Position numbers and translations under genes: made by a program
Notes under the pieces: generated by a model
Told to the model about the DNA's origin: nothing
The model's input: only the letters and a program-made list of their open reading frames with translations
Databases searched by the model: none
Source: Dietzia natronolimnaea
GTDB lineage: Bacteria > Actinomycetota > Actinomycetes > Mycobacteriales > Mycobacteriaceae
Assembly: GCF_002289575.1 (NCBI RefSeq)
Contig: NZ_NTGA01000002.1
Location: forward strand, 62,001-126,000
DNA: 64,000 bases
Direction of reading: 5' to 3'
In this document: positions 8,670-19,558 of the stretch, one piece after another
Numbering within the stretch: the stretch's first letter is position 1
Layout of the letters: each line of letters opens with the position of its first letter

Positions 8670-10123
8670 CCATCACCCCAGATCAGGTGACGGCCGACGT
8701 CACCGTGCACGAGCCGACCACCGACGAGGAGCGGATCGCCTCGCTCGGCCAGTACAACTACGGTTGGCACGATTCCGACTCCGCCGGTGCGACCGCACAG
8801 CGTGGCCTCTCGGAGGCCGTGGTGCGTGACATCTCCACCAAGAAGAACGAGTCCGAGTGGATGCTCGGCAAGCGACTCAAGGCGTTGTCGACGTTCTACA
8901 AGAAGCCCATGCCTGCCTGGGGCTCGGACCTGTCGGGGATCGACTTCGACAACATCAAGTACTTCGTGCGCTCGACGGAGAAGCAGGCCACCTCGTGGGA
9001 GGACCTGCCCGAGGAGATCAAGAACACCTACGACAAGCTCGGAATCCCGGAGGCGGAGAAGCAGCGCCTGGTCGCCGGCGTCGCGGCACAGTACGAGTCC
9101 GAGGTGGTCTACCACCAGATCCGCGAGGATCTCGAGAGCCAGGGTGTCATCTTCATGGACACCGACACCGCGCTCAAGGAGCACCCGGAGTACTTCGAGG
9201 AGTACTTCGGCTCGGTGATCCCGGCCGGTGACAACAAGTTCTCCGCGCTCAACACCGCCGTGTGGTCGGGCGGCTCGTTCATCTACGTGCCCAAGGGCGT
9301 CCACGTGGACATCCCGCTGCAGGCCTACTTCCGGATCAACACCGAGAACATGGGCCAGTTCGAGCGGACGCTGATCATCGTGGACGAGGACGCCTACGTG
9401 CACTACGTCGAGGGATGCACGGCGCCGATCTACAAGTCGGACTCCCTGCACTCCGCAGTCGTCGAGATCGTGGTCAAGAAGGGCGGTCGCTGCCGCTACA
9501 CGACCATCCAGAACTGGTCGAACAACGTCTACAACCTCGTCACCAAGCGCGCCCGGGCCGAGGAGGGCGCCACCATGGAGTGGATCGACGGCAACATCGG
9601 GTCCAAGGTCACCATGAAGTACCCCGCGGTCTGGCTCACCGGCGAGCACGCGAAGGGCGAGGTGCTCTCGGTGGCGTTCGCCGGAGAGGGACAGCACCAG
9701 GACACCGGGTCGAAGATGCTGCACCTGGCCCCCAACACCTCCTCGAACATCGTCTCCAAGTCGGTGGCACGGGGCGGTGGCCGGTCGGCCTACCGTGGGC
9801 TCATCCAGATCAACCCCGGCGCGAAGGGCTCCAAGTCCAACGTCGAGTGCGACGCCCTGTTGGTGGACAACATCAGCCGGTCCGACACCTACCCGTATAT
9901 CGACATCCGTGAGGATGACGTGACGCTCGGGCACGAGGCCACCGTGTCCAAGGTGAGCCAGGACCAGCTGTTCTACCTCATGAGCCGCGGCCTGGCCGAG
10001 GACGAGGCGATGGCCATGATCGTGCGCGGCTTCGTCGAGCCGATCGCCAAGGAACTCCCGATGGAGTACGCCCTCGAGCTCAACCGCCTGATCGAACTCC
10101 AGATGGAAGGATCGGTGGGCTGA
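8666..10123 (+). CDS. sufB: Fe-S cluster scaffold protein SufB
   Basis: 485 residues, normal for the family, starting at ATG 8666 inside the sufR stop. SufB forms the SufBC2D scaffold on which clusters are built from SufU/SufS sulphur and iron, using ATP hydrolysis by SufC. The right-handed beta-helix core is recognisable ([20 protein letters not shown]), as is the C-terminal helical signature ([20 protein letters not shown]). The coding sequence is continuous: the intein found in M. tuberculosis SufB is absent. SufD follows after five bases. Confidence 0.97.
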   Translation: MTITPDQVTADVTVHEPTTDEERIASLGQYNYGWHDSDSAGATAQRGLSEAVVRDISTKKNESEWMLGKRLKALSTFYKKPMPAWGSDLSGIDFDNIKYFVRSTEKQATSWEDLPEEIKNTYDKLGIPEAEKQRLVAGVAAQYESEVVYHQIREDLESQGVIFMDTDTALKEHPEYFEEYFGSVIPAGDNKFSALNTAVWSGGSFIYVPKGVHVDIPLQAYFRINTENMGQFERTLIIVDEDAYVHYVEGCTAPIYKSDSLHSAVVEIVVKKGGRCRYTTIQNWSNNVYNLVTKRARAEEGATMEWIDGNIGSKVTMKYPAVWLTGEHAKGEVLSVAFAGEGQHQDTGSKMLHLAPNTSSNIVSKSVARGGGRSAYRGLIQINPGAKGSKSNVECDALLVDNISRSDTYPYIDIREDDVTLGHEATVSKVSQDQLFYLMSRGLAEDEAMAMIVRGFVEPIAKELPMEYALELNRLIELQMEGSVG

Positions 10124-10128
10124 CAGTC

Positions 10129-11337
10129 ATGACCGACACCACTACTGCCACCACGGGATCCGGCCCGACCCCGGTGACGGATCGCTACGGGATCCCCGTC
10201 ACCGCCACCAAGGGTGACCAGTTCTCCTCCTTCGACGTCAACGCTTTCGAGGTGCCGAGCCACAAGGACGAGATCTGGCGCTTCACCCCGCTCAAGCGGC
10301 TCCGCGGGATCCACGACGGATCCAATGTGACCGCCACCGGGAACCTGCTCGTCTCCGTCGCCGAGCGGGACGGCCTGACGGTCGAGAGCGTCGGGACCGA
10401 CGACAAGCGGATCGGCGAGGCCGGGGCCCCCCGCGACCGCGTCGCCGCGCAGGCCTTCACTTCCGTCGCCGAGGCGACGGTGCTGACAGTGGCCACGGAG
10501 ACGGTCCTCGACGACCCCGTGTACGTCACCGTCGACGGCCCGGGGGAGGGGGAGCTGGCCTACGGCCACGCCCAGATCCGACTCGAGCCGTTCGCCAACG
10601 CGACCTTCGTGGTCGACCAGCGCGGCGGCGGGACGATCGCCGAGAACGTCGAGTTCGTCGTCGGCGACTCGGCGCACCTCGAGGTCGTCCTCATCCAGGA
10701 CTGGGACGACGACGCGCTGCACCTGGCCAACCACCACCTGCAGGTCGGTCGCGACGCGACCCTGACCTACACCGCGGTGACGTTCGGTGGCGAGCTGGTC
10801 CGGATCGCGCCGCTGACGACGTTCACGGCCCCCGGGGGCACGGTGAACGTCAACGGCCTGTACTACGCGGACGACGGACAGCACATCGAGCACCGTCTGC
10901 TGGTGGACCACGCGGTGCCCAACTGCACGTCGCGGGTCCTGTACAAGGGCGCCCTGCAGGGTGACGCGTCGTCGAACCTGCCCGACGCCCACACCGTGTG
11001 GATCGGCGAGGTCCTCATCCGCGCGGCCGCCGAGGGTACGGACACCTACGAGATGAACCGCAACCTCGTCCTCACCGACGGGGCCCGCGCGGATTCCGTC
11101 CCGAACCTCGAGATCGAGACCGGCGAGATCGCCGGCGCCGGTCACGCCAGCGCCGTGGGCCGATTCGACGAGGAGCACCTGTTCTACCTCATGTCCCGGG
11201 GGATTCCCGAGGACACCGCACGCCGCCTGGTCGTCCGGGGCTTCTTCGGCGAGGTGATCAACCGCATCGGCGTGCCCGAGGTGCGTGAGCGGATCGCCGA
11301 GGCCGTCGAATTGGAACTGCAGTCCTCCGGGATCTGA
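10129..11337 (+). CDS. sufD: Fe-S cluster assembly protein SufD
   Basis: 402 residues. Paralogue of SufB and its partner in the SufBC2D complex; involved in iron entry and scaffold stability. The beta-helix region spans about residues 130-330, and the C-terminal helical pair (FYLMSRGIPEDTARRLVVRG) mirrors that of SufB. The N-terminal motif SHKDEIWRFTPL is the usual SufD lead-in. It is followed by a 54-base gap before sufC, the longest gap within the operon's structural genes, with no clear promoter or strong hairpin in it. Confidence 0.96.
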   Translation: MTDTTTATTGSGPTPVTDRYGIPVTATKGDQFSSFDVNAFEVPSHKDEIWRFTPLKRLRGIHDGSNVTATGNLLVSVAERDGLTVESVGTDDKRIGEAGAPRDRVAAQAFTSVAEATVLTVATETVLDDPVYVTVDGPGEGELAYGHAQIRLEPFANATFVVDQRGGGTIAENVEFVVGDSAHLEVVLIQDWDDDALHLANHHLQVGRDATLTYTAVTFGGELVRIAPLTTFTAPGGTVNVNGLYYADDGQHIEHRLLVDHAVPNCTSRVLYKGALQGDASSNLPDAHTVWIGEVLIRAAAEGTDTYEMNRNLVLTDGARADSVPNLEIETGEIAGAGHASAVGRFDEEHLFYLMSRGIPEDTARRLVVRGFFGEVINRIGVPEVRERIAEAVELELQSSGI

Positions 11338-11391
11338 CCCCCGGGCCCGAGAGACCACCCCGAAGACTTCACGAAGATTGCGAGCACACCA

Positions 11392-12162
11392 ATGACCATT
11401 CTCGAGATCAAGGGCCTGACGGCCCGCGTCGCGGCGACCGCCGACTCGGCCGAGACCGTCGACATCCTCAAAGGTGTCGACCTGACCATCGAGTCCGGGC
11501 AGACCCACGCCATCATGGGGCCGAACGGCTCCGGCAAGTCGACCCTGGCCTACGTCATCGCCGGCCATCCCAAGTACGAGGTCACCGGCGGCACCGTCAC
11601 CCTCGACGGTGAGGACGTGCTGTCGATGGAGGTCGACGAGCGGGCCCGCGCCGGCCTGTTCCTGGCCATGCAGTACCCGACCGAGATCCCCGGGGTCTCG
11701 ACCGCCAACTTCCTGCGTACCGCGGCCACCGCCGTGCGCGGCGAGGCGCCCAAGCTGCGGCACTGGGTCAAGGAGGTCAAGGAGGCCATGTCCGACCTCG
11801 ACTTCGACCCGGCCTTCTCCGAGCGCAGCGTCAACGAGGGCTTCTCCGGTGGCGAGAAGAAGCGCCACGAGATCCTCCAGCTGGATCTGCTCAAGCCCAA
11901 GATCGCCGTGCTCGACGAGACCGACTCCGGCTTGGACGTGGACGCCCTGCGCGTGGTGTCCGACGGCGTCAACCGCTACAAGGCCGAGGAGAACGGCGGC
12001 ATCCTCCTCATCACGCACTACACCCGCATCCTGCGGTACATCACGCCCGACCGCGTGCACGTCTTCGTCGACGGCCGGATCGCCGCCTCCGGGGGCGCGG
12101 AACTGGCGGACGAGCTCGAATCGGAGGGGTACGAGAAGTACCTCACGCCCGCGAACGCCTGA
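11392..12162 (+). CDS. sufC: Fe-S assembly ATPase SufC
   Basis: 256 residues. ABC-type ATPase without a membrane partner; two copies power shape changes in SufB and SufD. Walker A is GPNGSGKST, the signature is [13 protein letters not shown] (the GEKKR form is typical of SufC) and Walker B is [14 protein letters not shown], with the SufC-type Asp after the catalytic Glu region. The switch His is in [10 protein letters not shown]. The start ATG has only a weak purine-rich leader (GAAGATTGCGAG). Confidence 0.96.
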   Translation: MTILEIKGLTARVAATADSAETVDILKGVDLTIESGQTHAIMGPNGSGKSTLAYVIAGHPKYEVTGGTVTLDGEDVLSMEVDERARAGLFLAMQYPTEIPGVSTANFLRTAATAVRGEAPKLRHWVKEVKEAMSDLDFDPAFSERSVNEGFSGGEKKRHEILQLDLLKPKIAVLDETDSGLDVDALRVVSDGVNRYKAEENGGILLITHYTRILRYITPDRVHVFVDGRIAASGGAELADELESEGYEKYLTPANA

Positions 12163-13889
<1,727 letters not shown>

Positions 13890-13895
13890 AGTGAC

Positions 13896-14366
13896 ATGAC
13901 CGAGCAGATGACCCCGGCCAACGACCCGTCGGTCGACGACGCGACGTCGGCGGAGGAGAACCCGACAGCGGCGGGCACCGTCTACAACGGTGAGTTCCGT
14001 CCCGACCCCAACCGCCCCGAGCAGTCGGAGCAGGACCTGGAGTTGGTCGCCGACCTCGAGGAGGCCATGCGCGACGTGGTCGATCCCGAACTCGGTATCA
14101 ACGTGGTGGACCTCGGGTTGGTCTACGACATCTGGGTCCGCCCGGGAGAGACCGAGGGGTCGACCATCGCCCGCGTCGACATGACACTGACCTCGGCGGC
14201 CTGTCCGCTCACCGACGTGATCGAGGACCAGGCACGAAGTGCGGTGGTGGGTTCCGACCTCGCCAACGAACTCGAACTCAACTGGGTGTGGATGCCGCCG
14301 TGGGGCCCGCAGATGATCACCGACGACGGCCGGGAGCAGCTCCGGGCCATCGGCTTCACGGTCTGA
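13896..14366 (+). CDS. sufT: SufT, MIP18/DUF59 Fe-S maturation factor
   Basis: 156 residues. The DUF59 domain occupies about residues 50-150 (DPELGINVVDLGLVYDI, then TLTSAACPLTDVIEDQ with the conserved Cys). Family members help mature Fe-S proteins, probably in cluster transfer. The N-terminal 48 residues are acidic, low-complexity and likely disordered. Last gene of the suf operon by homology; the next gene lies 34 bases on, on the same strand and without an obvious terminator, so some read-through is likely. Confidence 0.93.
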   Translation: MTEQMTPANDPSVDDATSAEENPTAAGTVYNGEFRPDPNRPEQSEQDLELVADLEEAMRDVVDPELGINVVDLGLVYDIWVRPGETEGSTIARVDMTLTSAACPLTDVIEDQARSAVVGSDLANELELNWVWMPPWGPQMITDDGREQLRAIGFTV

Positions 14367-14400
14367 CATCCGAGGCCACCACCAACCTGGGCCACGGGAC

Positions 14401-15150
14401 GTGGGAGTAGCCGGGTACCGCCTGTCCCGGGCCGCCAGGTGGCTCCTGCTGCCCGCGCTTCTCCTCGCTCCCCTGTCCGGGATCCTGTACGCGGTGGTCC
14501 GGGCCACGGAGAGCTACGAGCCCGATCAGGGCTGGAACCTGCTGTGGACCGCGTTCGATATCGGGTCCGAGGGGAATGTCGCGGTCTGGTTCGCGGCCAC
14601 ATTGTGGCTGCTCGTCGGCGCGTTGGCCGCGCTGGCGGCCCTCACCTCGGACCGGTTCCGCATTTCGTGGTGGGTGTTCGCGGCGGTAGCCTTCGCCGCC
14701 TCGGCAGACGAGGCGGCCCAGCTCCACGAGCGCCTGTTCTTCGTGGGAGACCACCTGGCGCCTCTGCTGCCCATCGACCTGTACTACAGCTGGGTCATAC
14801 CCGGGACCGTCATCGCACTCGTGGTCGCCGCGCTGCTCCTGCGCCTGGTGCTCGCCCTGCGTACCCGGGTGACGATCGGGCTGATCTGCTCGGCGGTGGT
14901 GTTCCTTCTCGGCGCGCTGGTCATCGAGTCCATCTCGGGGTTCGTGGAACGTGACCAGGGAAGGTCCGACCTCTACGTGGCGGTCATGTATGTCGAGGAG
15001 ACCTTCGAGCTGGTCGGCGTGACATGGGCCGTGATCGCGCTGGCCTCGATGTTCCACCTGACCCGCCGCTCCGGCGGACTGACCCTCGCCTTCGACGGAT
15101 TCTCCGCGGCGCCGGACGAGACCGGACAGAACCGCCCCCTGGCGGGTTAG
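14401..15150 (+). CDS. Hypothetical six-helix membrane protein
   Basis: 249 residues from GTG 14401. Six hydrophobic helices are apparent, around residues 10-30, 60-82, 88-105, 128-150, 158-178 and 205-222. Charged residues cluster in the third helix and its end (ADEAAQLHERLFF), including a His and several Glu, which could bind metal or be a functional site. I do not recognise a family. It follows sufT on the same strand by 34 bases, and its stop overlaps that of the convergent lycopene cyclase by a few bases. Confidence 0.7.
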   Translation: MGVAGYRLSRAARWLLLPALLLAPLSGILYAVVRATESYEPDQGWNLLWTAFDIGSEGNVAVWFAATLWLLVGALAALAALTSDRFRISWWVFAAVAFAASADEAAQLHERLFFVGDHLAPLLPIDLYYSWVIPGTVIALVVAALLLRLVLALRTRVTIGLICSAVVFLLGALVIESISGFVERDQGRSDLYVAVMYVEETFELVGVTWAVIALASMFHLTRRSGGLTLAFDGFSAAPDETGQNRPLAG

Positions 15151-16313
15151 CGCGACCGCGCGTCGACCGCGGGACGGGGGGTCCGCCGGAACACCGCGGT
15201 GATCATTCCCGCCTTCCCGCGCGCCGGCATGCCCACCCACATGTCCCACATCGCCAGCGCCAACTGGTACGAGGGACTCGCGCCGTCGAGGAACCATTCC
15301 TGACGACGCCCCTCGATCCGGCCGAATGCGTCGAACAACTGCCGGAGCGTGCGATCGTCGGCGCGCAGGAGTACGCGGAGCCCGATCCCGTGCAGTGTGG
15401 TGCTGGCGGGGGACCGGGGAGCGGGTATCGGGAACCCGGTACCGACGGCGTGTACCGCGGCCGGCACGGCGGCCAGCATCGAGGCCACCGAGTACCCCGT
15501 CGCGGCGTGTCCGTGTCCACCGGCGGTGCCGAAGGCATCGATGCGGGGGTCGCCGGCCCAGCCACCGCGGGGCAGGAGCGGGATGCGCACCCGCTCCACC
15601 TCGAGTGGCGCGTCGATGGCCGACCGCGACACCCCGCGCCGCACCAGCCGCGAGCGCAGCCGGTCGGCCAGCGCGGCGGGATCCGGGGCGGGCAGGCCCG
15701 CGAGGCACGTCTCCTCCAGCAGGACCCGGCCCGCGCGCACGGGTATCGCGTACAGGAAGCTGGGGCCCAGGTCGTCGTCGTCGTGATCGGCACGCCAGTC
15801 CATGAACAGCGCCGTCTCACCGCCGAGGGCGGGTGCGGCGTCCTCGGCGTCCAGGACGATCCCGTAGGCCGTCTGGAGGGGTCCGGTGTTGTGTGGGCCG
15901 CCGGCGCCGCGGCAGTCCACCACGCGGTGCGCACGGGCGGTCAGGGCCGACAACCCGGCGTCGTCGACGGCGGTGGTCTCGACGGTTACGCCGTCCCCGA
16001 GCGGGAGCGCCTCCCGCAGTGCGGCGTTGTCCAGCACGCTGTAGGTCCGGTCCAGCACCGCCCGTCCGGGGGAGTGGAGCGCCGGGGCGTCGACGGAGTG
16101 CGCCAGCACGTCGACACCGCACTGCGTGACCGAGAGCCACGGCGGCAGCTGGTCGGCCCACAGGGACAGCGTCTGACGCCACGGTGCGTCCGGCCGCGGA
16201 TCGATCGCGAGCACACTCAGGCCCGCGGCGGCGCACCGGGAGGCGAGCGCGCGGCCGGACGGCCCGAGACCGACGACGGCGACGTCGTAGAGAGCACCCC
16301 CCGTAACATCCAT
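15147..16313 (-). CDS. Lycopene cyclase, CrtL/CrtY flavoprotein type
   Basis: 388 residues from ATG 16313. The N-terminal dinucleotide fold is VAVVGLGPSGRALA. The middle has the family motif FLYAIP followed by the LLEETCLA box that carries the catalytic Glu region, and the C-terminal third has the FGTAGGHGHAATGYS cofactor segment. The enzyme closes beta-ionone rings on lycopene, leading to beta-carotene and possibly ketocarotenoids. No other carotenoid genes are in the window. Only 30 bases separate its start from that of the divergent thioesterase, so its promoter probably lies within that gene. Start choice is moderately certain, as no strong ribosome site is seen. Confidence 0.85.
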   Translation of the reverse strand: MDVTGGALYDVAVVGLGPSGRALASRCAAAGLSVLAIDPRPDAPWRQTLSLWADQLPPWLSVTQCGVDVLAHSVDAPALHSPGRAVLDRTYSVLDNAALREALPLGDGVTVETTAVDDAGLSALTARAHRVVDCRGAGGPHNTGPLQTAYGIVLDAEDAAPALGGETALFMDWRADHDDDDLGPSFLYAIPVRAGRVLLEETCLAGLPAPDPAALADRLRSRLVRRGVSRSAIDAPLEVERVRIPLLPRGGWAGDPRIDAFGTAGGHGHAATGYSVASMLAAVPAAVHAVGTGFPIPAPRSPASTTLHGIGLRVLLRADDRTLRQLFDAFGRIEGRRQEWFLDGASPSYQLALAMWDMWVGMPARGKAGMITAVFRRTPRPAVDARSR

Positions 16314-16343
16314 CACGACAGACAGTACCGCCGAGGGGAGGGC

Positions 16344-17135
16344 ATGGCCGTGCCGGGAGCGTTCTACCACCAGCTCGCCGAGGGGCGCTTCGAGTCCTCT
16401 CCGTTGACGGCCGGGCCGTGGTCACCGGACTCACAGCACGCCGGCCCGCCCAGCGCCCTGCTGGTGCGCGCCATGGAGCGGTTCGAGCAGCGGCCGGGGA
16501 CGCGGCTGGCCCGGGTCTCGGTCGACGTCCTCGGCCCGGTCCCCGTGGCGGACCTGGAGATCGAGGTGCGCACGGTCCGGCCCGGTCGCAGCGTGGAGTT
16601 GCTCGAGGCCACCGCGTCCGCAGGCGATCGGCCCGTCCTGGTGGCCCGCGGATGGCGGATGCGCTCGACGCCCGGGGACTTCCCCGTGCACGGCGACCAC
16701 ACCGGTCCCGAGGTGCCGGCCGCCCCGCGCGTGCGGGGGGCGATGATGTCCTTCGCGCACGCCGACGGATACCTGTCCGTGGTGGACTTCTCCTTCGACC
16801 ACGGCGACGGCGACGCCCTCGGTCCGGCGCGCGCATGGGGCCGGAGCCGGCTCGACCTGGTCGACGGCGAGTCGATGACAGGGTGGCAGCACACGATCCT
16901 AGTGGCGGACTCGGCGAGCGGGATCTCCCTGGCCACCGACCCGCTGACCTACCCGGCGATCAACTGCGACCTGGTGGTCTCACTGCACCGTGAGCCGATG
17001 CCGGGATGGGTGCACCTGGACTCGGAGACGGTCGGCGGTCCCGGTGGCGGGGTCGTCACCGACACCCGCTTGTCCGACGACCGGGGACGGATCGGCCGAA
17101 GCGTCCAGAACCTGTACGGGCGCAGGGTCGGATAA
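16344..17135 (+). CDS. Acyl-CoA thioesterase-like protein (hotdog fold)
   Basis: 263 residues from ATG 16344, with a strong GGGGAGGG just upstream. Two hotdog-like halves are suggested: an N-terminal one with DSQHAGPPSALLVRAME, resembling the thioesterase-like superfamily, and a C-terminal half with DPLTYPAINCDLVVSLHREP. Members typically hydrolyse acyl-CoA thioesters in the cytosol. Substrate cannot be inferred. The frame is open far upstream, but that extension lies on the complement of the cyclase gene and has no support. Confidence 0.8.
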   Translation: MAVPGAFYHQLAEGRFESSPLTAGPWSPDSQHAGPPSALLVRAMERFEQRPGTRLARVSVDVLGPVPVADLEIEVRTVRPGRSVELLEATASAGDRPVLVARGWRMRSTPGDFPVHGDHTGPEVPAAPRVRGAMMSFAHADGYLSVVDFSFDHGDGDALGPARAWGRSRLDLVDGESMTGWQHTILVADSASGISLATDPLTYPAINCDLVVSLHREPMPGWVHLDSETVGGPGGGVVTDTRLSDDRGRIGRSVQNLYGRRVG

Positions 17136-17169
17136 AGGCAGGGTCGGATGAGAGCAGGGTCGGGTGAGA
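17122..17169 (+). repeat. 16-nt tandem repeat, three copies, stop codon in each
   Basis: Copies at 17122-17137, 17138-17153 and 17154-17169 share GCAGGGTCGG and differ by few bases. The first holds the TAA that ends the thioesterase gene; the next two hold TGA at the same place. Since 16 leaves remainder one on division by three, the three stops close all three reading frames. Confidence 0.85.
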
Positions 17170-17279
17170 GCCGGTCCGGGCGGAGACCCAGGTCACCGGA
17201 GTCGTCCCGCGTCTCGCGCCGCAGGTAGAGTGGCTGGTCGGCCAGAACCCACCCGAGAACAGACGAGGTACCCGCGCAC

Positions 17280-18911
17280 GTGATCACCATCGACGACCTG
17301 GAGGTGCGCGCCGGCGTGCGCACCCTGCTCCACATGGACGGGTCCTCGCTGCGGGTCCAGCCCGGCGACCGGATCGGCCTGGTGGGCAGGAACGGCGCCG
17401 GTAAGACGACGACGATGAGGATCCTCGCCGGCGAGGGAGAGCCGTACGCCGGGAAGGTCGTCTCGACCAGCGACGTGGGGTACCTGCCGCAGGATCCCCG
17501 CGAGGGCAACATGGACCAGCTCGCCCGCAGCCGGGTCCTCTCGGCCCGCGGGTTGGACGTACTGATGCTCCAGATGGCCGAGGCCCAGGAGCAGATGGTC
17601 GAGGCGCCCGACGACGCGGCGATGGACAAGGCCGTGCGGAAGTACGGTCGGCTCGAGGACGAGTTCTCCGCCCGGGGCGGATACGAGGCCGAGAGCGAGG
17701 CCGCCCGCATCTGCAGCAGCCTGGGGCTGGAGGATCGGATCCTCACCCAGAACCTCGGGACGCTCTCGGGCGGACAGCGCAGGCGCGTGGAGTTGGCCCG
17801 GATCCTGTTCGCCGCGTCCGACGGAGCCGGCAAGTCCCAGACCATGCTGCTGCTGGACGAGCCCACCAACCACCTCGACGCGGACTCCATCACGTGGCTG
17901 CGCTCGTTCCTCGAGAAGCACGAGGGCGGGCTGATCATCATCTCCCACGATGTCGAGCTGCTCGAGGCCGTGGTCAACAGGGTGTGGTTCCTCGACGCCG
18001 TGCGCGGGGAGATCGACGCCTACAACATGGGCTGGAAGAAGTACCTCGACGCCCGCGCCACCGACGAGGCGCGTCGCCGCCGCGAGCGCGCGAACGCCGA
18101 GAAGAAGGCCTCGGCGCTCAAGCAGCAGGCCGCCAAGCTCGGGGCGAAGGCCACGAAGGCCGCCGCCGCCAAGCAGATGATCCGCCGCGCCGAGACCATG
18201 ATGAACGAGCTCGACGAGGTGCGCGTGGCCGACAAGGTCGCGCACATCAAGTTCCCCACGCCCGCCGCGTGCGGCAAGACCCCGCTGTTCGCCAAGGGTC
18301 TGACCAAGATGTACGGCTCGCTCGAGGTGTTCGCCGGGGTCGACCTGGCGATCGACAAGGGCAGCCGCGTGGTCGTGCTGGGCTACAACGGTGCCGGCAA
18401 GACCACCTTGCTCAAGCTGCTCGCCGGCGTCGAGCGCACCGACGGTGAGGGCGGCGTGGTGACCGGCCACGGGCTGAAGATCGGCTACTTCGCCCAGGAG
18501 CACGACACCCTGGACATGGACGCGACCGTGTGGGAGAACATCCGCCACGCCGCGCCGGACGCGGGGGAGCAGGACCTGCGCGGCCTACTGGGCGCGTTCA
18601 TGTTCTCCGGCCCGCAGCTGGAGCAGCCCACCGGCACGCTGTCCGGCGGTGAGCGCACGCGTCTGGCGCTGGCGGGGCTGGTGTCGTCGGCGGCCAACGT
18701 GCTGCTGCTGGACGAGCCCACCAACAACCTCGACCCCATCTCGCGCGAGCAGGTGCTCGACGCCCTGCGCACCTACGAGGGCGCGGTCGTCCTGGTCACG
18801 CACGACCCCGGCGCCGTGGAGGCGTTGGAGCCCGAGCGGGTCATCATCCTGCCGGACGGTACGGAGGACCTATGGAGCCAGGAGTACATGGAGATCGTCG
18901 AGCTCGCGTAA
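17280..18911 (+). CDS. ABC-F family ATPase, ribosome-associated type
   Basis: 543 residues from GTG 17280. Two ABC domains on one chain: Walker A GRNGAGKTTT and GYNGAGKTTL; signatures LSGGQRRRVELA and LSGGERTRLALA; Walker B LLLDEPTNHLD and LLLDEPTNNLD. Between them lies a charged helical linker (residues about 255-325, rich in Ala, Arg and Lys). There are no membrane helices. ABC-F proteins act on the ribosomal E site in translation or antibiotic protection. The same gene (Rv1473) follows the suf region in M. tuberculosis, where it was called a macrolide transporter; a housekeeping translation factor is as likely as a resistance protein. Confidence 0.92.
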   Translation: MITIDDLEVRAGVRTLLHMDGSSLRVQPGDRIGLVGRNGAGKTTTMRILAGEGEPYAGKVVSTSDVGYLPQDPREGNMDQLARSRVLSARGLDVLMLQMAEAQEQMVEAPDDAAMDKAVRKYGRLEDEFSARGGYEAESEAARICSSLGLEDRILTQNLGTLSGGQRRRVELARILFAASDGAGKSQTMLLLDEPTNHLDADSITWLRSFLEKHEGGLIIISHDVELLEAVVNRVWFLDAVRGEIDAYNMGWKKYLDARATDEARRRRERANAEKKASALKQQAAKLGAKATKAAAAKQMIRRAETMMNELDEVRVADKVAHIKFPTPAACGKTPLFAKGLTKMYGSLEVFAGVDLAIDKGSRVVVLGYNGAGKTTLLKLLAGVERTDGEGGVVTGHGLKIGYFAQEHDTLDMDATVWENIRHAAPDAGEQDLRGLLGAFMFSGPQLEQPTGTLSGGERTRLALAGLVSSAANVLLLDEPTNNLDPISREQVLDALRTYEGAVVLVTHDPGAVEALEPERVIILPDGTEDLWSQEYMEIVELA

Positions 18912-18987
18912 CCGAGCGCAGCGAGGGCACGCGACGTTCGCGCATGAGACGGTCGAACTCGCGTAACCGAGCGCAGCGAGGGCACGC
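18898..18987 (+). repeat. Duplicated gene end: 35-nt direct repeat, 55 bases apart
   Basis: 18898-18932 and 18953-18987 are identical except for one base. The first copy contains the last codons and TAA of the ABC-F gene; the second reproduces the same Val-Glu-Leu-Ala-stop coding end with no gene attached. The offset of 55 puts the second TAA in another frame. Confidence 0.85.
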
Positions 18988-19104
18988 TCGATTTATTGTC
19001 CGGCCTCCTCGCGGCATCGATCCGGTGCGGCTACGGTGAGAGTGTCGCCGGATCCGGACTGACGCCGGGTGCCCCGTCGACGGTCTCACGGAGGAGGTCG
19101 ACCA

Positions 19105-19542
19105 ATGGACGCAAAGCCAGTCGTCGTGGGGGTGGACGGGGGCCCGGACTCGCTCAAGGCCCTGGCCTGGGCCGCCGACTACGCGAGCACGGTCGGGGCG
19201 CCCGTGATCGCCATCGCCGCAGTGGAGACGCCGGCAGTCGTCGGCCCGTACGCCATGGCCGGGTGGGTGGACCCCGAAGTCCTGGAGGACAGGGCTCGCA
19301 CCATGCTCGCGGACTCCGTCCGGGACACTCTGGGCGACGAGGCACAGGTTGAGCAGACCGTGATCCGCGGCCATCCTGCGGAGGCGATCGTCACCGCATC
19401 ACAGGACGCCCGGCTCGTGGTGGTGGGCAGCCGGGGATGGGGCGGCTTCCGCGGACTGCTCATGGGCTCGGTGAGCCAGCATGTGGTCTCGCACGCGCAC
19501 TCGCCCGTCGTGGTCCTGCCACGTCATTCCGAGGACGCCTGA
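19105..19542 (+). CDS. Universal stress protein (UspA family)
   Basis: 145 residues from ATG 19105, with GGAGGAGG about eight bases upstream. Single Usp domain: the N-terminal strand VVVGVDGGPDS and the C-terminal ATP-binding pattern G-x2-G-x9-G-S (VVGSRGWGGFRGLLMGSVS). These proteins bind ATP and are often induced in dormancy or hypoxia in actinobacteria. It stands alone between the ABC-F gene and a convergent hydrolase. The 190 bases before it hold the duplicated ABC-F gene end, then a lower-GC patch (ATTTATTG at about 18992) that may contain its promoter. Confidence 0.92.
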   Translation: MDAKPVVVGVDGGPDSLKALAWAADYASTVGAPVIAIAAVETPAVVGPYAMAGWVDPEVLEDRARTMLADSVRDTLGDEAQVEQTVIRGHPAEAIVTASQDARLVVVGSRGWGGFRGLLMGSVSQHVVSHAHSPVVVLPRHSEDA

Positions 19543-19558
19543 GCCACTCGCTTCCAGG

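Noticed and set aside
15024-16343. Upstream extension of the thioesterase reading frame by 440 codons
   Set aside because: It covers the complement of the lycopene cyclase gene and lacks any recognisable domain; a strong ribosome site precedes ATG 16344.
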